Shown here in pieces: positions 1 to 8,118 of a stretch of DNA of 14,933 nt; within the stretch, counting starts at the first letter, position 1; every line of letters begins with the position of its first letter. A model generated the notes under the pieces. That model was given only the letters and a program-made list of their open reading frames with translations. It was not told the DNA's origin and did not search any database. The stretch is from Emcibacteraceae bacterium. Lineage in GTDB: Bacteria; Pseudomonadota; Alphaproteobacteria; Sphingomonadales; Emcibacteraceae. The translations under genes and the position numbers were made by a program. Location: NCBI GenBank assembly GCA_016763335.1, contig JAESUD010000037.1, positions 1 to 14,933 of the forward strand, read 5' to 3'.

Positions 1-1944
1 AATCATTACTTTCAGGTTGTCGCCAAGACCAATGGATAGTGAAGCTGGCTCAGACCGTACGGAGCTGAAATGTGCGTCTTCAACGACACCAACAATGGTG
101 CTGTCAATTCTATAACTCGTGCCACCAAATGAAAATGCGGCATAAACCTGCTCGCCGACAGCATCGGCGGAGCTCGCCCAGCCTGCTTGCTTTGCGGCCG
201 TTTCATTGATAACCATTCCCCCTTTTACATGGGGATTTTCTGGTGAAAACTGTGGTGTTCTATCACCTGCAAAATCATCGCTAAGGGGTCGGCCAGCAAC
301 CATATTCATGCCCAGAACATCAAAATAACCGTCTGATGCGGTAATAAGTCTTGTTACAAGTTTGAAGTCTGGCCCTTCACCTTCTTTTGAAAATGCCGCA
401 CCATCTGATAAATCCCAGGTAGGGATGATTGATGCACCTGAAACATTTTCTATGTATGGGCTGTTTTTTAGCTGATCACGCATGGTATAAAATGCATCAC
501 GGGCTTGTTCGTTATTTAAACGAACCGTAACAACATTTTCCGGTTCATATCCGAGTGGTTTATTGAGTGCAAAGTCGATTTGGTCATTGACGATCCCCGT
601 GGCAGATATAAGCCCGATGGCGATCGAAAACTGTAATATGACTAACCCTGTACGAAGTCTCGCTGAACCGATGCCTTCAAAAACTCTGCCGCGGATGGCT
701 TTTGCTGGTAATACGCCCGACACAAATAATGCCGGATAAAGACCGGATAGAATACCGACTAATCCGGTTAACAGGATTAACCCAAATAGGAAATCAGTGC
801 TGTAAACCAGATCAGCGGAAAGGGGGACGCCGAGCATGGAACCAAATAATGGTGCGAATAGCTCAACGATAACTAATGAACCGATCAGGGCAATAAGCGC
901 CATGACGGTGGATTCAACAATGAACTGTGCGGCGACCTGCGCGCGGTTTGCGCCAAGAACTTTTCTGACGCCGACTTCTTTAATGCGGTTGCTCGATTGG
1001 GCAATTTGCATATTAATGAAATTAAACGTGGCAATGATCAGCGTCAAAATGGCAACAATGCCAAAAATAGTAACGTCTGAACGTTGACGGTGCGGCTTGG
1101 AAAGGCCAGTTATGGTGTCTCTGACACTCATTTCATTTTGTAATTCAGTATTGAAATGAATATCATCTAACGGCTGCATGTGAATTGAAACATTTTCACC
1201 ATATTCTTTATCAATATTATTGATCAGATAATTATGTGCTTTCTCAGCAAAAGCGTCGCCGGTGACATTCGGGAACAGTTTTATATAATGATAAAGCTGA
1301 TCAGAAAAATTACGCTCCCATATGTTTGGGTCGTTCCAGACGGTTGGTAACATTTCCATGTTAACAAAAATATTTGAAACCTGATGGCTGTTGCTTTCAT
1401 TATTACTAACAATGGCAGTAACAATAAAATCATGCTGCCCGTCGAGGGTGAAACTTTTACCTATGGCACTTTGTTTAGGGAAAAGCGTATCTGCGGCGGC
1501 TCTTGTCAGGACGGCATCATTTAAATTAACGATGGCATTATTTATTGATCCTTCTTCAAATATACGCGGAAACATTTCAAAATAATTGGCGTCAATAAAT
1601 CCAATGGATTGATATTGTTTGTTTTCACCAATATTAAGAAGCCTTTCCGTCAGTGTAATTCTTGTCACTGCTTCCACATCATCCGGATTTGCGTCGGCAA
1701 TGATTGGCGACAAAGGATTAAAAAATGTTGCAAAACGCACACCCGATGAATTGCTTTCCCAATTAAGGCGGTAAACACGCTCGCTGTCCGGGACGGCGGC
1801 ATCAAAATTTGTTTCATGATTTACAAACAAAATTATCAATATACAAACCGATAACCCAACGGCCAGACCAACAATATTAATCGCGCTATAAAGACGGTTT
1901 TTAATAATAGTCCTAAAGGACATATTTATATGGTTTAGTAGCAT
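1..1944 (-). CDS. MacB/FtsX-type ABC transporter permease, 3'-truncated by window edge
   Basis: This is an inner-membrane permease subunit of a MacB-like export ABC transporter. The frame is open from the ATG at 1944 to base 1, giving 648 codons with no stop, so the C-terminus lies outside the window. I chose this start because an AGGAAA ribosome-binding site overlaps the stop of the upstream gene a few bases away. A hydrophobic segment lies at about residues 20-42, followed by a large periplasmic MacB_PCD-like domain. An FtsX core begins near residue 300 and carries the KEVGVRKVLGA motif (residues 322-332), which is typical of the cytoplasmic loop. A second periplasmic domain follows from about residue 440. 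By comparison with its 827-residue neighbour, about 180 residues, including the second FtsX core, are missing. It is the last visible gene of the export operon, 9 bp behind the other permease. The exported substrate is unknown. Confidence 0.88.
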   Translation of the reverse strand, partial: MLLNHINMSFRTIIKNRLYSAINIVGLAVGLSVCILIILFVNHETNFDAAVPDSERVYRLNWESNSSGVRFATFFNPLSPIIADANPDDVEAVTRITLTERLLNIGENKQYQSIGFIDANYFEMFPRIFEEGSINNAIVNLNDAVLTRAAADTLFPKQSAIGKSFTLDGQHDFIVTAIVSNNESNSHQVSNIFVNMEMLPTVWNDPNIWERNFSDQLYHYIKLFPNVTGDAFAEKAHNYLINNIDKEYGENVSIHMQPLDDIHFNTELQNEMSVRDTITGLSKPHRQRSDVTIFGIVAILTLIIATFNFINMQIAQSSNRIKEVGVRKVLGANRAQVAAQFIVESTVMALIALIGSLVIVELFAPLFGSMLGVPLSADLVYSTDFLFGLILLTGLVGILSGLYPALFVSGVLPAKAIRGRVFEGIGSARLRTGLVILQFSIAIGLISATGIVNDQIDFALNKPLGYEPENVVTVRLNNEQARDAFYTMRDQLKNSPYIENVSGASIIPTWDLSDGAAFSKEGEGPDFKLVTRLITASDGYFDVLGMNMVAGRPLSDDFAGDRTPQFSPENPHVKGGMVINETAAKQAGWASSADAVGEQVYAAFSFGGTSYRIDSTIVGVVEDAHFSSVRSEPASLSIGLGDNLKVMI

Positions 1945-1953
1945 GATAATTTC

Positions 1954-4437
1954 CTATTCATATCTAAGGGCTTTAATGGGGTTAGTGCGGGCAACCGCAT
2001 AAGAATTTCCGGCGACAGTGGCCCAAGCAATGAGCAGCGCGGCGAGGCCTGCGATCAGGCATAATGCAATGATCACCATGTCATCAATGCGGTAAACGAA
2101 GCTTTCAAGCCATCGAGACATCACATAAAATGAAAGTGGCCACGCGATAAGATTAGCAATGATAACGGGTTTTGTGAATTGCCAGACGAGGAGTTTGACG
2201 ACTTGCCAGACTTCTGCACCAAATATTTTACGAATGCCTATTTCTTTAGTGCGGCGTTCCGCGGTAAAGCTCGCCAAGCCGAACAGCCCGAGGCAGGCGA
2301 TAAAGATCGCGAGACCAGAGAAGGCTGTGATCATTGTCATTTGGCCGTGTTCTTCCCAATATTGTTCTTCGATTGCATCGCTGACAAAGTCATAACGAAA
2401 AGGAATGTTTGGAAATTGTTGTTGCCAAATATTGCGCGTATTCTCGATAATTTCTTGCGGATTTCCTACATATCTTAATGCAATTGTAGAGGTAAAATAG
2501 GGGTTTAAAACATACATTTCCGGTCGGACTGTATTTTTAAGACTTTCAAAATATATATTGGATGTGACGCCAATTATTTGATATTTTTTGGTTAGGTCAC
2601 CGCCTAAATAATTCATCCCGCTGACTGATTTGCCAATTGCATCTTCGGCTGAATTAAAGCCTAGTTGGCGGACTGCCAGTTCATTGATAACCATAGAATT
2701 GACAGCTGCATTTCCTTGACGTACCAAAACATCGCTAGCTTCAAACTCATTTCGGCTTTCTTCAAATGCACGCCCATTTATTATTTCAATGCCAAAAGTC
2801 TTAAAAAAATCATATCCTACCTTGTGATCACCAATCAAAACTGTCTTACCTTCGGCCATACTTGGTGTACGCATATTTGAGGCGGTGACGCCATAGACGC
2901 CTGGTGTTATGGATGTACTTGTGACATTAATGGCGTCGGTCAATTTCTTTAATTCATCAATAAGTAATCCGGTTTTATCTCTTACTTCGTTGTCGCGTAT
3001 TCCTTTGATTAAAAGTATGTTTTCTGCATTAAAACCAAGGTTAAAGTTTTTGGTATATTGGATCTGGCTATAAATGACGGCAGTAGAAATGAATAAGGCA
3101 ATCGAAATGGTAAATTGCACTATAACAAGTGCCGTTCTAAAATTTATAGACGCTTTTGTTTCAGCGGATTTATTTGATTTCAAATTTTCTGACGGGCGAT
3201 AGCCAGATAATATAAATGCAGGATAAATGCCCGCAAAGAACCCAACGAACAATGCCACAATTAAAATGTTACCAATATCAGAGGAACCATATTCGATTAT
3301 TAATGTTTTTCCGATCAACTCATTATAGAAAGGCAAACTTATCTCAACGATGACCAACCCTAATAACAATGAAATTAATGTGAGTGCAATCGATTCACCG
3401 ATAAACTGGATGATTAGGTTGGTTCGCGCTGCGCCCATCACTTTACGTATTGAAACTTCTTTAGCTCTTTGACTCGCCCGCGCCGTGCTTAAATTCATAA
3501 AATTAATACTGGCAATTATCAGGATAAGAATAGCAATTAAGGTAAAAGCAATAATAGTTCCGTAATCACCACTCGGCCTTTGCTGACCTAATCCAGCCGC
3601 TTTTAAATGTAAGTCTTTAATGTTTAGGGAAGATAAAGATACCTCGTCAGACGGTTTATTGTCAGGATCGCCAGATAAGTTGCTCGGATAATGTCTGTCG
3701 ATAAAATCTTTCATTTTATTATTAATATTGGCAATATCCGTGCCCGGTTTGACGGTGTAATATGTGAATGAGTATGACCTAAACCAACTTTTGAACAGGG
3801 CTTCATCATCCGCCCAATCACTTTCAAAAAGACCGATCATGGCATTGATATTAACCTGACTATTGACTGGTATATCTTTAATGATTGCCGCTACTTTATA
3901 TTCCCGCGTAAATACCCTCGTTTCGAGTGTGATACTTTTCCCCAGAGGGTTTTCATTACCAAAATATTTAGCAGCTAAAGTCTCGTTTAATATTAAGCTA
4001 TAATTATCGCTAAGAGCCGTTTCGATATCGCCTGCAATAACCTCAAAATCAAAAATATTAAGTATATCTTGATCGGTTATTCGAATTTCTTCCTGAATTC
4101 TATTGTTGTCTTGAATAAAAATCGCATTTAAGGGAACCGCCCGTGCCACATGGGTTACTTCAGGGAAATCTTGTTTTAAAAAGGGTGCAATAAGGGTAGG
4201 GGCCGTTACCGCAGGGTTTGGCTCGCGTCCCGGTGCAGTAAAAGTTATCTGAAGGCGGTAAATATTATCAGCGTTTTTCCAAAAGCTGTCATAGCTGGTT
4301 TCGTAGCGGACAAAAAGCGCGATCAACATTACGGCGGCAAGTCCTATTGCGAGGCCAAGGACGTTAATGGCACTGAACAACTTGTGCCTTAAAATATTGC
4401 GCCATGCACTTAATATGTAATTTGTAAAAAGCATCAT
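1954..4437 (-). CDS. MacB/FtsX-type ABC transporter permease (full length)
   Basis: This is an inner-membrane permease of 827 residues that would work with the adjacent ATPase and HlyD-type adaptor. Its layout is N-terminal transmembrane segment (about 22-43), MacB_PCD-like periplasmic domain (about 50-285), FtsX core 1 with three membrane segments (about 292-412) and motif KEVSIRKVMGA (326-336), a fifth membrane segment (about 433-455), second periplasmic domain, and FtsX core 2 (about 702-815) with motif KEIGIRKIFGA (731-741). The duplicated layout is about twice the size of classical MacB or LolC/E cores, but is common in this permease family. The gene starts with two consecutive ATGs (4437 and 4434); an AGGA lies 4 or 7 bases upstream, so the second may be the real start. 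Substrates of such paired large permeases are mostly unknown; peptides, antibiotics or lipids are possible. Confidence 0.93.
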   Translation of the reverse strand: MMLFTNYILSAWRNILRHKLFSAINVLGLAIGLAAVMLIALFVRYETSYDSFWKNADNIYRLQITFTAPGREPNPAVTAPTLIAPFLKQDFPEVTHVARAVPLNAIFIQDNNRIQEEIRITDQDILNIFDFEVIAGDIETALSDNYSLILNETLAAKYFGNENPLGKSITLETRVFTREYKVAAIIKDIPVNSQVNINAMIGLFESDWADDEALFKSWFRSYSFTYYTVKPGTDIANINNKMKDFIDRHYPSNLSGDPDNKPSDEVSLSSLNIKDLHLKAAGLGQQRPSGDYGTIIAFTLIAILILIIASINFMNLSTARASQRAKEVSIRKVMGAARTNLIIQFIGESIALTLISLLLGLVIVEISLPFYNELIGKTLIIEYGSSDIGNILIVALFVGFFAGIYPAFILSGYRPSENLKSNKSAETKASINFRTALVIVQFTISIALFISTAVIYSQIQYTKNFNLGFNAENILLIKGIRDNEVRDKTGLLIDELKKLTDAINVTSTSITPGVYGVTASNMRTPSMAEGKTVLIGDHKVGYDFFKTFGIEIINGRAFEESRNEFEASDVLVRQGNAAVNSMVINELAVRQLGFNSAEDAIGKSVSGMNYLGGDLTKKYQIIGVTSNIYFESLKNTVRPEMYVLNPYFTSTIALRYVGNPQEIIENTRNIWQQQFPNIPFRYDFVSDAIEEQYWEEHGQMTMITAFSGLAIFIACLGLFGLASFTAERRTKEIGIRKIFGAEVWQVVKLLVWQFTKPVIIANLIAWPLSFYVMSRWLESFVYRIDDMVIIALCLIAGLAALLIAWATVAGNSYAVARTNPIKALRYE

Positions 4438-4486
4438 CTCATCCTGACTTGGGTCCCTACTCCCATCCCTTCAAAGCGGATTGATA

Positions 4487-5164
4487 TTATGCTCGCATGC
4501 TTTCCGTGACCACATGACCGTCAAGAAGGTTGATGGTGCGGCGGGCATAATCAGCGTGAGAAGGGCTATGGGTCACCATGACGATTGTGGTGCCTTCTTC
4601 GTTTAGTCTTTGCAGCATTTCCATCACTTCTTGGCCGTGGGCGGTATCCAAGTTACCGGTCGGCTCATCGGCGAGGATCATACTTTGGTTGCCGACAACC
4701 GCACGGGCAACGGCTACACGTTGTTGCTGACCACCGGATAGCTGGCTTGGCATATGTTTGGCGCGGTGGGCGATGCCCACTTTATCCATGACCGCGGCCA
4801 CGCGTTCTTTACGTTCGGCTGCCGGAATGTCATGATAAAGCAGTGCGAGCTCAATATTTTCAGCAACGGAAAGCTCATCTATCAGATTAAAGCTCTGGAA
4901 AATAAATCCGATATTATGTTTGCGAATGACGCCAAGTTGCGCTTCGGAATATCCGGCGACATCTTCATCTTTAAAGAAATAATGTCCACTTGTGGGGGTG
5001 TCGAGCATGCCGATAATATTAAGAAGCGTTGATTTTCCGCAACCTGATGGCCCCATAATGGCAACAAATTCACCCTGTTCAATGTCAATATTGACATTAT
5101 TAAGCGCCACCGTTTCTACTTCATCCGTCCGGTATGTCTTTGTAAGGTCTTGCATTTTTAACAT
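4487..5164 (-). CDS. LolD/MacB-type ABC transporter ATP-binding protein
   Basis: This is the cytoplasmic ATPase subunit of 225 residues that would power the two downstream permeases. All nucleotide-binding motifs are intact: Walker A GPSGCGKST (39-46 region), Q-loop glutamine at about 90, signature LSGGQQQR (142-149), Walker B ILADEP (163-168) followed by the D-loop, and switch histidine at about 199 in VTHS. The length and the sequence around GNLD after Walker B match the LolD/MacB/FtsE subfamily, so export or mechanotransmission is expected rather than import. The ATG at 5164 has AAAGGA 7 bases upstream. It lies 33 bp after the adaptor gene and 49 bp before the first permease gene, so the four genes look cotranscribed. 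Confidence 0.95.
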   Translation of the reverse strand: MLKMQDLTKTYRTDEVETVALNNVNIDIEQGEFVAIMGPSGCGKSTLLNIIGMLDTPTSGHYFFKDEDVAGYSEAQLGVIRKHNIGFIFQSFNLIDELSVAENIELALLYHDIPAAERKERVAAVMDKVGIAHRAKHMPSQLSGGQQQRVAVARAVVGNQSMILADEPTGNLDTAHGQEVMEMLQRLNEEGTTIVMVTHSPSHADYARRTINLLDGHVVTESMRA

Positions 5165-5197
5165 TTGATTGTCCTTTGGTTTTTAAATTTTATTATA

Positions 5198-6517
5198 TTA
5201 ATCTTTGGTAAGCTTTAAGCGGTCCATGTCCAAAAAGCTGGTATAAGGGGAAGTGATAACGCGCTCGCCAATAGAAAGGCCCTCAATAACTTCAATGTAA
5301 TTGTTGTTTTTGCGGCCCAATCTAATGCTACGTTTTATGGCAAATGAGCCATCATCACTGACAACGAATATCCAATTACCACCGGTGTCTTGGTAAAAAG
5401 CACCATTAGGAATAAGCAGTGCCGATGCACTATCACCGAGGGTCAGCTTTGACTGTAATGTTTGACCGCGGCGAATATCTGGTGGTTGGTTTTCCGTGAA
5501 AGTCAGATCAATTTTAAATTGATTATTTTGCACGTCGGGATATATTTTTTTAATCCGCATCGGAAATTCGTTATTGTCACCCGTGCGTATATAGACAGCC
5601 GATTGACCAAGACCGACACGGTTAAGGTAAAATTCATCTATCTGCACTTCGAGTTTAAAATTATAAGGATCATCAATTTGGCCGATGGCCTGACCGCGCC
5701 CGACCGTCTGACCAAGTTCAAGATCAAAACCGGAAAGAAGTCCGTCAATCTGCGCTTTCATATTCAAATTATCAAGGCTGGTCCTTGCAATTCTCAGGTT
5801 ACGTTCAAGATTTGTGCTATCAAGTTTTGAAAGCTTCAACTGTTGTTCTTGCATGCGCGCATCAGTTTCTTGCGATTGTTTGGTAACATCAAGCATTTTA
5901 ACCTTGTAAGACAAATCCTCTTCAGCCTCATCAAGTCTAGCTTTGGTAAAATTTCCCCGTTCATAAAGTATTCTGTAACGGCCAACATTGCGGGTTAGTT
6001 TTTGTATCTCATATTCAAGTGTTGTAATAACTGTAATATGCCTTAAACGGTTTTGTTCTAATTGAAGCTCCAACGTTCTCATGGCATTGAGCTCCCCGGC
6101 GACACGGGCCTCATTTTGAAAAACTTCGAGCTGTAATGTAGAATTTGAGAGCTCGACAATTGGCTGTCCGAGTTTTAAAATTGTGCCGTCTTCTACCAAT
6201 ATTTTCTCAACTCGCCCCCCTTCGGTTGCCGATACAAACACGGTCGTCAGTGGCGTTACTTTACCACGGATCGGAATATAATCTTCGTATACACCACTAC
6301 TTACGCTGGATACCACAAGTCGGCTTTCTTCAACACGGAAAGTCTGCCCGCCGCTTGCGCTATCGATAATAAGGTATAGCACTATGGCGATAACAATACC
6401 GCCACCCCCCCAAAGTGCCATTTTAAGTGGGCTTCTCTTTTTCTCTATTTTACGGTCCATACCAACGCCAGCATGGGCTCTTGCAGGTTTTTTAATGTTA
6501 TTATCCATTTTAGTCAT
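5198..6517 (-). CDS. HlyD/MacA-type periplasmic adaptor (membrane fusion protein)
   Basis: This adaptor would link the inner-membrane ABC exporter to an outer-membrane channel. From the ATG at 6517 it has about 439 residues. A basic N-terminal tail is followed by a single membrane anchor (about residues 34-51). Then come the first half of a biotinyl-lipoyl domain (about 88-125), a long coiled-coil hairpin rich in E, L, Q and R (about 130-255), the second lipoyl half (about 258-282), and beta-barrel and membrane-proximal domains to the end. No outer-membrane channel gene is visible in the window. The start is uncertain. In-frame candidates are TTG at 6532 (weak AAAGAAA upstream), GTG at 6526, ATG at 6517 and ATG at 6508; none has a strong ribosome-binding site. 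It is the first gene of the export operon and sits directly behind the sigma-54 promoter at 6564-6579. Confidence 0.92.
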   Translation of the reverse strand: MTKMDNNIKKPARAHAGVGMDRKIEKKRSPLKMALWGGGGIVIAIVLYLIIDSASGGQTFRVEESRLVVSSVSSGVYEDYIPIRGKVTPLTTVFVSATEGGRVEKILVEDGTILKLGQPIVELSNSTLQLEVFQNEARVAGELNAMRTLELQLEQNRLRHITVITTLEYEIQKLTRNVGRYRILYERGNFTKARLDEAEEDLSYKVKMLDVTKQSQETDARMQEQQLKLSKLDSTNLERNLRIARTSLDNLNMKAQIDGLLSGFDLELGQTVGRGQAIGQIDDPYNFKLEVQIDEFYLNRVGLGQSAVYIRTGDNNEFPMRIKKIYPDVQNNQFKIDLTFTENQPPDIRRGQTLQSKLTLGDSASALLIPNGAFYQDTGGNWIFVVSDDGSFAIKRSIRLGRKNNNYIEVIEGLSIGERVITSPYTSFLDMDRLKLTKD

Positions 6518-6563
6518 TTTATTCACAGTCAATTGTTTCTTTATTACGTTGCATCATAATATT

Positions 6564-6579
6564 GCAAAGAGCGTGCCAA
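6564..6579 (-). promoter_or_regulatory. Sigma-54 (-24/-12) promoter of the export operon
   Basis: Read on the minus strand, the sequence is TTGGCACG-CTCT-TTGC. It matches the sigma-54 consensus YTGGCACG-N4-TTGC at every defined position. The GG (6577-6576) and GC (6565-6564) doublets are 12 bases apart, as required. The predicted transcription start is near 6552, about 20-35 bases before the candidate starts of the adaptor gene. An NtrC-family activator is encoded divergently next door. Confidence 0.85.
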
Positions 6580-6595
6580 TAATTAAGTTGTTAAT

Positions 6596-6608
6596 TATCA
6601 ATGATTTA
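6596..6608. promoter_or_regulatory. IHF-like binding site
   Basis: The sequence TATCAATGATTTA agrees with the IHF consensus WATCAANNNNTTR at every defined base. It lies in an AT-rich stretch between the sigma-54 promoter and the three inverted repeats, at about -45 to -57 from the predicted start. That is where IHF bends DNA at many sigma-54 promoters. IHF consensus matches are not rare in AT-rich DNA, so the position is the main support. Confidence 0.6.
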
Positions 6609-6612
6609 ATGC

Positions 6613-6642
6613 TTTACTGTTCGTTTTCGAACAGTCTATACT
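6613..6642 (+). promoter_or_regulatory. Candidate sigma-70 promoter of the response regulator gene
   Basis: A -35-like TTTACT (6613-6618, 4/6) and a -10-like TATACT (6637-6642, 5/6) are separated by 18 bp, giving a predicted start near 6649. Inverted repeat 1 occupies the spacer and repeat 2 covers the predicted start. Regulator bound there would be expected to block RNA polymerase, giving negative autoregulation. The promoter call is by eye and moderate at best. Confidence 0.4.
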
Positions 6643-6677
6643 GTTCATTATTGAACACATGTGTGCGAAATCGAACA
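6616..6677. promoter_or_regulatory. Three inverted-repeat activator sites (UAS cluster)
   Basis: Three copies of an inverted repeat with a 4-base spacer lie in a row. Site 1 (6616-6635) has perfect 8-base arms around TTTT. Site 2 (6642-6657) is TGTTCA-TTAT-TGAACA, with perfect arms. Site 3 (6662-6677) is TGTGCG-AAAT-CGAACA, with one mismatch. The centres are 24 and 20 bp apart and lie about 74, 98 and 118 bp upstream of the predicted sigma-54 start, which is normal for bacterial enhancer-binding proteins. The shared core TGTTCG-N4-CGAACA is probably the binding site of the divergently encoded NtrC-family regulator; this is inference from position and symmetry. Confidence 0.8.
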
Positions 6678-6696
6678 ATGACAAAACGGGGCATAA

Positions 6697-8118
6697 ATGA
6701 TGGAAAAACTTGGTTCCATATTAATTGTTGATGATGATGAAGATATTTTGGTCGCTGGAAAGCTGTTGCTCAAAAGACATTTTGCAAATGTCGTGACCAT
6801 CAGCCAACCCAATCAGATTGCAGCTTCACTTAGGAAAAACAATATTGATGCTATCCTTCTGGATATGAATTTTGGCCCCGGTGAAAGTTCCGGCGATGAA
6901 GGTTTTTACTGGCTCTCTGAAATTCTTAAAATTGACCCGGAAGCCGTGGTCGTCATGATTACAGCACATGGCGGGGTTAATATTGCCGTTGAGGCCATGA
7001 AAATGGGTGCGACTGATTTCGTTTCAAAACCATGGCAGAATGAAAAAGTTGTGGCAACGTTATCGGCGGCGGTAAAATTACGGAATACACGCAGTAGGGC
7101 CGCAACATTAAAACAGGCAAACCGGACTTTGGTGGAAGACAGCGGCAATCAACAAATTATCGGAAAATCAGATGCGTTAAAAACTATCCAGTCAATGATC
7201 GAGCGGGCAGCACCAACCGATGCAAATGTATTGATCGTTGGTGAAAATGGCACCGGTAAGGAACTCGTCGCTCGGGAACTTCACAAGCTTTCGAATAGGT
7301 CGGATGAAATTTTTCTCAGTGTTGATATGGGGGCCATTAGTGAAAGTCTTTTTGATAGCGAGCTTTTCGGCCATAAAAAGGGATCATTCACTGATGCCAA
7401 AGATGATCGTGTCGGCCGCCTTCAAGCGGCATCGGGCGGGACATTGTTTTTGGATGAAATTGGCAACCTTCCGCTACACCTTCAGGCAAAATTACTGACA
7501 GTACTCGAGCAAAGAAAAGTAACGCCGGTGGGAGCGAACCAACCGGTTTCTATTGATATTCGTGTAATTGCCGCAACTAATCTTACCCCTAAGCAATTGA
7601 GCGATGAAAGCCGTTTTCGTCAGGATTTACTTTTTAGGTTGAATACTGTTGAGATTGAAGTACCTCCTCTTAGGGAACGGGCAGATGACATAGAGGAAAT
7701 AGCCAATCATTATATTACGCTTTATTGTCGAAAATATGATAAACATATAAAGAAATTGTCGAGTGATGCCCTTACGGCGATTAAGGCATATAAATGGCCG
7801 GGAAATGTCAGAGCACTTAGGCATGCTATTGAGCGCGCGGTTATCCTTAGTCAGGGTTCGAATTTTATCGCTGCTGATTTTGCCCTTGAAAGCCATCCGG
7901 CAAATGCCGGTGAGATTGAAAATAAGCTAAGTATAAAAATTGGTGACGGTGAAGAAGAAATTACATTACCGGACGGAAATTTGAATTTAGAACGTATGGA
8001 ATATGTTTTGATTGAACGCTCACTTAAAAAACACCGCTATAATATTTCCCATGCCGCGAAAGAGCTCGGCCTGACCAGAGCCGCGCTCTATAGAAGGATG
8101 GAGAAACATGGGTTTTAA
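6697..8118 (+). CDS. NtrC-family sigma-54-dependent response regulator
   Basis: This is a cytoplasmic DNA-binding activator of 473 residues with three domains. The receiver domain (about 5-125) has acidic residues D12-D14, phospho-acceptor D56 in LLDMNF, T89 and K111. The sigma-54 AAA+ domain (about 152-385) has Walker A GENGTGKE (183-189 region), loop-1 motif GSFTDA (229-234) in place of the usual GAFTGA, Walker B with D253-E254, and the RFRQDLLFRLN region carrying the arginine finger. The C-terminal Fis-type helix-turn-helix (about 430-473) includes AAKELGLTRAALYRRM. The gene starts with two ATGs (6697 and 6700) behind CGGGG (6687-6691). It overlaps the kinase gene by 11 bp, so the pair is cotranscribed. 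Its likely target is the divergent sigma-54 promoter of the exporter, through the inverted repeats at 6616-6677. Confidence 0.95.
   Translation: MMEKLGSILIVDDDEDILVAGKLLLKRHFANVVTISQPNQIAASLRKNNIDAILLDMNFGPGESSGDEGFYWLSEILKIDPEAVVVMITAHGGVNIAVEAMKMGATDFVSKPWQNEKVVATLSAAVKLRNTRSRAATLKQANRTLVEDSGNQQIIGKSDALKTIQSMIERAAPTDANVLIVGENGTGKELVARELHKLSNRSDEIFLSVDMGAISESLFDSELFGHKKGSFTDAKDDRVGRLQAASGGTLFLDEIGNLPLHLQAKLLTVLEQRKVTPVGANQPVSIDIRVIAATNLTPKQLSDESRFRQDLLFRLNTVEIEVPPLRERADDIEEIANHYITLYCRKYDKHIKKLSSDALTAIKAYKWPGNVRALRHAIERAVILSQGSNFIAADFALESHPANAGEIENKLSIKIGDGEEEITLPDGNLNLERMEYVLIERSLKKHRYNISHAAKELGLTRAALYRRMEKHGF

Noticed and set aside
4438..4486. GGG/CCC-containing spacer between ATPase and permease genes as a terminator or attenuator
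   Set aside because: The possible stem is only a few imperfect pairs with no T run; the genes look cotranscribed.
5462..5830. 122-codon plus-strand frame inside the adaptor gene
   Set aside because: It is antisense to well-conserved coiled-coil and lipoyl regions, and has no ribosome-binding site or recognisable domain.
6384..6731. 115-codon plus-strand frame crossing the adaptor start and the control region
   Set aside because: It is antisense to the adaptor membrane anchor, runs through the promoter and operators, and resembles no known family.
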